DNA from: an uncultured Prosthecobacter sp.
GTDB taxonomy: Bacteria; Verrucomicrobiota; Verrucomicrobiia; Verrucomicrobiales; Verrucomicrobiaceae
Length of the DNA: 11,921 bases
Assembly (NCBI GenBank): GCA_937941745.1
Contig: CALDGV010000305.1
Coordinates: forward strand, 1 to 11,921
Direction of reading: 5' to 3'
Made by a program: the position numbers and the translations under genes. The notes under the pieces were generated by a model. The model was given only the letters and a program-made list of their open reading frames with translations, was not told the origin of the DNA and did not search any database. The number at the start of each line of letters is the position of its first letter. Positions within the stretch are counted from its first letter, which is position 1. Below are positions 7,316 to 11,921 of the stretch, piece by piece.

Positions 7316-7666
7316 ATGACCCCCTTAAAGTCCGTCCTACTTGCAGCCCTTCTGATGTCGACGTCCGCGCCCGTCGCGGCCGCAGAAAAGCCGATGGACC
7401 ACTCGATGATGCCCGCGAGTGCAGAGCACGGCTTTATGGCCGCCATGGAGAAGATGAAGGCTGACATGCCAAAAGATTACACCGGAAATCCCGACGTGGA
7501 TTTCGCGCGGATGATGGTGCCGCATCACCAGAGCGCCATCGCCATGGCGGAGGTGGAGCTGATGTTTGGCAAAGATGAAAAGCTGCGCGAACTGGCGCAG
7601 AAAATGATCGACATCCAGAAAATGGAAATCGATCAGCTCAACGCATTCATTAAAGCGAACCAGTAG
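7316..7666 (+). CDS. Secreted periplasmic DUF305 protein
   Basis: A 116-residue DUF305 protein with a signal peptide (residues 1-23, cleavage after AAA), then a Met/His-rich stretch (KPMDHSMMPASAEHGFMAAMEKM). The domain motif MMVPHHQSAIAMAEVEL (66-82) holds the paired His70-His71, and the terminal helix carries IQKMEIDQLNAFI. It is probably a copper-binding periplasmic protein; this is inferred from composition and context, as the family has no firmly assigned activity. The ATG at 7316 is preferred because GAGG (7306-7309) sits 6 bases upstream. A GTG at 7304 in the same frame would add four residues (MRRP) but has no ribosome site. The gap to the previous gene (7144-7315) holds the dyad at 7147-7164 and otherwise no recognised promoter. 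Confidence 0.88.
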   Translation: MTPLKSVLLAALLMSTSAPVAAAEKPMDHSMMPASAEHGFMAAMEKMKADMPKDYTGNPDVDFARMMVPHHQSAIAMAEVELMFGKDEKLRELAQKMIDIQKMEIDQLNAFIKANQ

Positions 7667-7693
7667 CAGTTACGCGTTGGATTCTCGTTCATT

Positions 7694-7732
7694 GGATCGG
7701 GAAAGGTAAGTGACAACGCGGTGTCCCGATCC
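7694..7732. repeat. Inverted repeat between convergent DUF305 gene and cusA remnant
   Basis: GGATCGGG (7694-7701) and CCCGATCC (7725-7732) are perfect 8-bp complements around a 23-base loop. The site sits between the stop of the + strand DUF305 gene and the stop of the - strand cusA remnant, where a bidirectional terminator would be expected. It lacks a T-run on either side, so the assignment is tentative. Confidence 0.35.
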
Positions 7733-7742
7733 CGCGAGGTGG

Positions 7743-7865
7743 TCAACCCGGCTCGGCCTTTCCCACAATTTCGCGCCGACGGACCAGCGCAAATAGCGCC
7801 GGGATGACGATGGGCGATAGGACGGTCGAGCTGCCCAAGACACGCGTCAACGGCACAGCGAGGAG
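7743..7865 (-). pseudogene. Remnant of the 3' end of a second cusA-type RND gene
   Basis: Read on the - strand, the 40 codons before the stop at 7743-7745 encode LLAVPLTRVLGSSTVL, then SPIVIPALFALVRRR, then EIVGKAEPG. This aligns without gaps to the end of the intact pump in this window (IAVPMIGGMVSSTILTLVVIPALFALIRRR...). Over the 54 columns nearest the stop the two DNA copies match at 47 positions by eye; similarity then falls, so this is a diverged homologue and not a recent copy. Upstream of about 7865 the homology ends and the ATP-grasp gene continues, its stop (7847-7849) lying 19 bases inside the remnant in another frame. No start codon or pump domains remain, so it cannot encode a functional transporter. 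Confidence 0.85.
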
Positions 7866-9157
7866 CGTTGGCTGTCGTCGGAAAGGTTCGGCGCCCGGAC
7901 TTCAAGCACAGGCGCAAAGCCGCCACCGGGCGTGCGCATGTTGGTCGTCTGTCCCTGATACAATCGTGCAGCAACCAGTTGGACGATACCGGCATAGGTG
8001 AAGAGCCGCACATCGACCTTCAAATGAGTGCGTGTTCCCTCATGCTCAATGACACGAGGTCCAGGAGCAGCGTAGGTTTGAGCGACATGAACTCCAGCGA
8101 CTATTTCCGCCCAGACCTTACGGGTGATTTTGTCGCCCCGATAAGCGGCTTTGCTGCCGTAACCACGTGCTGGCTTAAAAAAGAGGCTTCGCCGATCCCG
8201 CCAGAGGTCCTCTGCATTAGCGGACGAAACGACGATTGTCTTAGGGACGGCCGCATCGAGGATGGCGGCATACTCTGGATTTAAGCCCCAGGCTCCCAGC
8301 AGAGTGGCATCTGACAACAGGGTCAGATTGCGCTTATCTGCTAGCAAGGCGTGCACGCGCGGATTGGGGGTCACGACAACATTGCCGGCGACATAGGCAG
8401 CCCTCAACGCAGCGTGACGCGGCTCATCAAGCGCGAAATCGACGAGCCGATTGTAGATGAGGTCGATGGCGACATCACCTAACATCAGTTGGTTTCCAAC
8501 CAATGCAAGCTCACTTGCGTCGGCAATGACGGCCTGAAATCCCTGCGATTCAAGTAATGCCTTAGCCAGCCTGAATTCCGGGTAGAGATATTGATCCAGT
8601 GGTTTGTCATCGACAATCGCAATGGTCGCGGGACGACCCGAACCTCTTTGCCGGCGCCACTCCGCAATGAACATGTCGGCGACCTGCTCGCCAAAGTTTT
8701 TCGGCAGGAGAATATCAATGGGCGCTTGGACCTTGGCGCAGCAAGCCCGCTGAGCCTGAGCCAGGGCAGAGTTTAGAAAAGCCCCACCCGCGTTGGTGTT
8801 CACCTCGATCAACTGGGGTCCATTCGGGGTGATATGAAAGTCATAGCCCATGAGCGCTCCGAGAGGGCCGAACTCCGCCTGGGCGATAGACGGCGCCCAC
8901 GAGAGCGCTGCAAGGCGGTAACCTGGCAACTGAGCGGCCGCTTCCACCGCGCTAACGACCCCCGCCATCGCCGTCATTGTTTCCGCTGACACGAACACCG
9001 GAACATTGGAGAAGAGTGACGGACGGGACTGGATAAGGTTCTTAGTGAAGCCTTCAGACCCCACTTCTTGATCAAGCGATTTCTCAAGCGCGCCACGGTC
9101 GAGCGTTACGCAGAAGCAGTTCTCGTTCAGTCTCTCAGCCCGCAATTTGTCGGTCAT
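7847..9157 (-). CDS. Uncharacterised protein with circularly permuted ATP-grasp motifs
   Basis: A soluble protein of 436 residues with no signal peptide and no named family that I recognise. It carries ATP-grasp signatures in permuted order. The segment normally at the C-terminal end comes first: GALMGYDF (100-107), then LIEVNTNAGG with Glu118 and Asn120, which usually bind Mg2+. A pre-ATP-grasp-like domain follows (about 180-283, with IYNRLVDF and DKRNL). The ATP-binding half comes last: FFKPARGYGSKAA (Lys328, Lys336), HLKVDVRLF (Asp382, Arg384), AARLY and TTNMRTPGGG (404-413). A ligase joining a carboxylate to an amine or thiol is the family expectation; the substrate is unknown. It has a CFC motif (14-16) and a CC pair (139-140). 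The start is uncertain: ATG at 9157 is chosen, but GTG at 9208 is in frame and neither has a good ribosome site. It lies just downstream of cusA, same strand. Its last residues are read from the cusA remnant. Confidence 0.8.
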   Translation of the reverse strand: MTDKLRAERLNENCFCVTLDRGALEKSLDQEVGSEGFTKNLIQSRPSLFSNVPVFVSAETMTAMAGVVSAVEAAAQLPGYRLAALSWAPSIAQAEFGPLGALMGYDFHITPNGPQLIEVNTNAGGAFLNSALAQAQRACCAKVQAPIDILLPKNFGEQVADMFIAEWRRQRGSGRPATIAIVDDKPLDQYLYPEFRLAKALLESQGFQAVIADASELALVGNQLMLGDVAIDLIYNRLVDFALDEPRHAALRAAYVAGNVVVTPNPRVHALLADKRNLTLLSDATLLGAWGLNPEYAAILDAAVPKTIVVSSANAEDLWRDRRSLFFKPARGYGSKAAYRGDKITRKVWAEIVAGVHVAQTYAAPGPRVIEHEGTRTHLKVDVRLFTYAGIVQLVAARLYQGQTTNMRTPGGGFAPVLEVRAPNLSDDSQRSSLCR

Positions 9158-9290
9158 AGACTGATTGCTCACTGTTGATCGAGCGCGCCGCCCGTTCGCG
9201 GCCAACACGCCTTGGGGGGCGTTTGACCATCAAGGCAATGTCCGCCCTATGGCTAATGACGAACTCTAGCTCCATCTCGCCGTGGCGTAA

Positions 9291-11921
9291 TCAACTCGTC
9301 TCCACTTTTCCCAAAATTCCGCGCCTACGGATCAGCGCAAACAGCGCCGGAATGACGACGAGGGTCAGAATCGTCGATGACACCATGCCGCCGATCATTG
9401 GAACGGCGATGCGCTGCATCACCTCAGATCCCACGCCCGTGCTCCAGAGGATCGGAATGAGGCCGGCCATGATGGCGACAACTGTCATCATTTTGGGCCG
9501 GACACGGTCGACGGCGCCCGACATGACGGCGTTGTCGAAGTCATCCGACGTGATCGCGCGTTCTGAGCTTTTGCGGCTGGAGCAAAGGTCGTCGATGGCA
9601 TGATTGAGATAGAGGAGCATCACAACGCCCGTTTCGGCGGCGACGCCGGCCAGCGCGATAAACCCGACCGCCGAGGCGACGCTGAGGTTGAACCCCATCC
9701 AGTCCATCAGCCAAAGCCCGCCGATGAGCGAGAACGGCAGCGATAGCATGACGATCAGCGTGTCCGACAAACGGCGGAAATTGGCGAACAGTAGCAGGAA
9801 GATCACAAGGATCGTCGCCGGTATGACGATTTTCATGCGTTGTTCGGCGCGTTCGAGGAATTCGAACTGACCGCTCCAGGCGACGTAGTATCCGGGCGGA
9901 AACGTGACTTTGTCCGAAACAGCTCTGCGCGCATCGCTGACATAGCCGCCGAGGTCCCGATCGCGGATATCGACGAACACATAGACAGCCAACTGTCCGT
10001 CCTCCGTGCGGATCATCGTCGGTCCCTTGGTGCGGGTGATGGTCGCGAGGTCCCCTAGTGGAATGGCGCCTCCGCCTGGCTTGGGCACCAGCACGTCGTT
10101 CGCGATAGCCTCCGGGTCGCTCCGCGCGTCCCGACGATAGCGCAGGACGACGGCATAGCGCTCGCGGCCTTCGACCATGGTGGTGATCGGTTCCGCTCCG
10201 ATGGCTGAGGCAATGGTCTGCTGGACCATCTCCATGCTGATGCCGTATCGGGCGATTTTTTCGCGGTCGGGCGCGATCTCCAGGAATGATCCGCCGTTGA
10301 TCCGCTCGGCGTAGGCGCTGGACGTGCCCGGCACCGCCCGCAACACGGTCTCGACCTGCCGCGCCAGCGCCTCAAGCTCCTTGGTGTCCTTCCCGAAGAT
10401 CTTGACGCCAACGGGCGTGCGAATGCCGGTCGCGAGCATGTCGGTGCGAGCTTTGATCGGCATCGTCCAGGCATTGCTAACGCCCGGAAACTGTAGCGAT
10501 GCATCCATGTCGGCGATGAGCTTGTCGAGCGTCATGCCGTCCCGCCACTCGCCCTCCGGCTTGAGGTTGATGGTCGTCTCGAACATCTCCAGAGGCGCAG
10601 GATCTGTTGCAGTCTGGGCGCGGCCGGCCTTGCCCCAGACCGACGCGACCTCAGGAAACCCTTTTATGATCCGGTTCTGGGTTTGCATGAGCTCAGCGGC
10701 TTTTGTGGCCGAAAGCCCCGGCAGTGTCGTCGGCATGTAGAGCAGGGTGCCCTCGTTCAGATTGGGCATAAACTCAGATCCAAGCCGTCCAGCCGGGATA
10801 ACGCTAATCGCCAGCGCCACGGCTGCGAGGGCAATCGTCAGCCATTTGGCGCGCAAGGCGAGGCGGATCATCGGCCGATAAAGCCAGATGAGGGCCCGGC
10901 TAACCGGATTACGCGCCTCGGCGATGATCTTGCCGCGGATAAAGAGCACCATCAGGGCTGGCACCAGGGTGATCGACAACAGCGCAGCGGCCCCCATGGC
11001 AAAGGTCTTCGTGAAGGCCAGCGGCTGGAAGAGGCGGCCTTCCTGAGCTTCGAGCGCGAAGATCGGCACAAATGAGACGGTGATGATGAGCAGGCTGAAG
11101 AACAGCGCCGGTCCGACCTCCTGAGCCGCAGCGATCAGAACGGCCTTTCGGTCGAGATCGGGCGCATGCTCAAGCCGCTTATGCGCGTTCTCGATCATGA
11201 CGATGGCCGCATCCACCATGGCCCCGATGGCGATGGCGATGCCGCCGAGGCTCATGATGTTTGAGCCGATCCCTAGTGCATGCATGATGCCGAAGGCGAT
11301 CAGAATGCCGACGGGCAGCGTGACGATGGCGACCAGCGCACTGCGAACGTGCAGCAGGAAAATGAAGCAGATCAACGCGACGACAAGGCTCTCCTCGCTT
11401 AGTGTCCAAGTCAGCGTGTCAATGGCGCGGTGAATGAGGTCCGAGCGGTCGTAGACGGGCACGATGGAAACGCCGGCCGGCAGGCTTGGTTGGATTACGT
11501 CTATCCGCGCCTTGACGGCCTCGATGACATCAAGCGGGTTCTCGCCGTAGCGCTGGACGACGATGCCGCTTGCGACTTCGCCCTCGCCATTTAGCTCGGT
11601 TATTCCGCGCCGCTCATCCGGGACAATCTCGACCCGGGCAACATCGCCGATGAATACGGGCGTATTGCCACTCGATTTGACCGCGACGCGCTCAAGGTCG
11701 CTTGGCGACTTCAGATAGCCCCGGCCACGGATCATGAACTCAGTCTCGGCCACTTCGACGGTGCGACCGCCGACGTCGAGATTGCTCGACCGGATGGCCT
11801 CCCGGACGTCGTCGAGCGAGACCTTCAAAGCGCGTAGGCGCAGCGGGTCGATTACGACCGCGTATTGCTTCACGAACCCGCCGACGCTCGCGACCTCTGC
11901 AACACCTGCTGCCCTCGTAAG
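9291..11921 (-). CDS. cusA: CusA-type heavy-metal efflux RND pump, N-terminus beyond window edge
   Basis: Inner-membrane proton-driven pump of the HME-RND family that, with CusB- and CusC-like partners, exports Cu+/Ag+ across the envelope. The frame is open to the right edge, so 876 residues are visible out of about 1040 usual; the first residues in view (GVAEVASVGGF) are family-typical and show the N-terminus is cut off by the window. The TM4 signature GGIAIAIGAMVDAAIVMIEN (near 11187-11246) is the CusA-like form and holds the proton-relay Asp. The matching Glu (GVAAETGVVM) and Lys (RPKMMT) of the later TM helices are also present, as is GQFEFLERA. Methionines such as DMLATGI in the periplasmic part suggest Cu/Ag rather than Zn/Co. 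The 3' end is intact (TGA at 9291-9293). The ATP-grasp gene follows on the same strand, with an 82-133 bp gap depending on its start. Confidence 0.96.
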   Translation of the reverse strand, partial: LTRAAGVAEVASVGGFVKQYAVVIDPLRLRALKVSLDDVREAIRSSNLDVGGRTVEVAETEFMIRGRGYLKSPSDLERVAVKSSGNTPVFIGDVARVEIVPDERRGITELNGEGEVASGIVVQRYGENPLDVIEAVKARIDVIQPSLPAGVSIVPVYDRSDLIHRAIDTLTWTLSEESLVVALICFIFLLHVRSALVAIVTLPVGILIAFGIMHALGIGSNIMSLGGIAIAIGAMVDAAIVMIENAHKRLEHAPDLDRKAVLIAAAQEVGPALFFSLLIITVSFVPIFALEAQEGRLFQPLAFTKTFAMGAAALLSITLVPALMVLFIRGKIIAEARNPVSRALIWLYRPMIRLALRAKWLTIALAAVALAISVIPAGRLGSEFMPNLNEGTLLYMPTTLPGLSATKAAELMQTQNRIIKGFPEVASVWGKAGRAQTATDPAPLEMFETTINLKPEGEWRDGMTLDKLIADMDASLQFPGVSNAWTMPIKARTDMLATGIRTPVGVKIFGKDTKELEALARQVETVLRAVPGTSSAYAERINGGSFLEIAPDREKIARYGISMEMVQQTIASAIGAEPITTMVEGRERYAVVLRYRRDARSDPEAIANDVLVPKPGGGAIPLGDLATITRTKGPTMIRTEDGQLAVYVFVDIRDRDLGGYVSDARRAVSDKVTFPPGYYVAWSGQFEFLERAEQRMKIVIPATILVIFLLLFANFRRLSDTLIVMLSLPFSLIGGLWLMDWMGFNLSVASAVGFIALAGVAAETGVVMLLYLNHAIDDLCSSRKSSERAITSDDFDNAVMSGAVDRVRPKMMTVVAIMAGLIPILWSTGVGSEVMQRIAVPMIGGMVSSTILTLVVIPALFALIRRRGILGKVETS

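Noticed and set aside
7868..8284. Plus-strand frame of 138 codons opposite the ATP-grasp gene
   Set aside because: The - strand frame carries clear ATP-grasp motifs over the same bases; the + strand product has none.
9207..9222. Small inverted repeat ACGCC-TTGGGG-GGCGT at the start region of the ATP-grasp gene
   Set aside because: Only 5 bp in a G-rich stretch, with just three T residues after it; likely chance.

Overview
The window is a copper (possibly also silver) resistance island from a GC-rich proteobacterium. The protein sequences and gene complement suggest an alphaproteobacterium, most likely of the rhizobial order (Hyphomicrobiales). That placement is inference from overall character; no rRNA or other phylogenetic marker is present. 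No tRNA, transposase, integrase or CRISPR array was seen.

Left part (1-3002, + strand): the 3' two thirds of a CopA/PcoA periplasmic multicopper oxidase, with copB (outer-membrane copper protein) overlapping it by 4 bp. A secreted cupredoxin follows and ends in a strong intrinsic terminator (2481-2524). Just beyond it is a small secreted NTF2-like protein of unknown role. These are exported proteins that would oxidise, bind or sequester copper in the envelope.

Centre (3048-6577, + strand): a textbook CueR-type promoter (TTGACC, 19-bp spacer, ACCTTCC-N7-GGAAG dyad) drives a Cu+ P1B-type ATPase. A CueR-like MerR regulator and a class I SAM-dependent methyltransferase follow, each overlapping the previous gene by 4 bp (ATGA). 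This looks like an autoregulated sense-and-export operon with an unexplained methyltransferase as its last gene.

Centre-right (6661-7666, + strand): two DUF305 genes, one membrane-anchored and one with a signal peptide. Their intergenic regions carry inverted repeats.

Right part (7743-11921, - strand): the C-terminal 876 residues of a CusA-type heavy-metal RND pump, running off the right edge. Downstream of it is an uncharacterised protein whose motif order indicates a circularly permuted ATP-grasp enzyme. Last is a 40-codon remnant of the 3' end of a second, diverged cusA. The ATP-grasp gene is therefore bracketed by two cusA 3' ends in direct orientation, and its stop codon lies inside the remnant. 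This is the least ordinary part of the window.

Together the genes cover cytoplasmic Cu+ sensing (CueR), inner-membrane export (P-type ATPase), periplasmic oxidation and binding (multicopper oxidase, cupredoxin, probably DUF305 proteins), outer-membrane function (CopB) and trans-envelope efflux (CusA).
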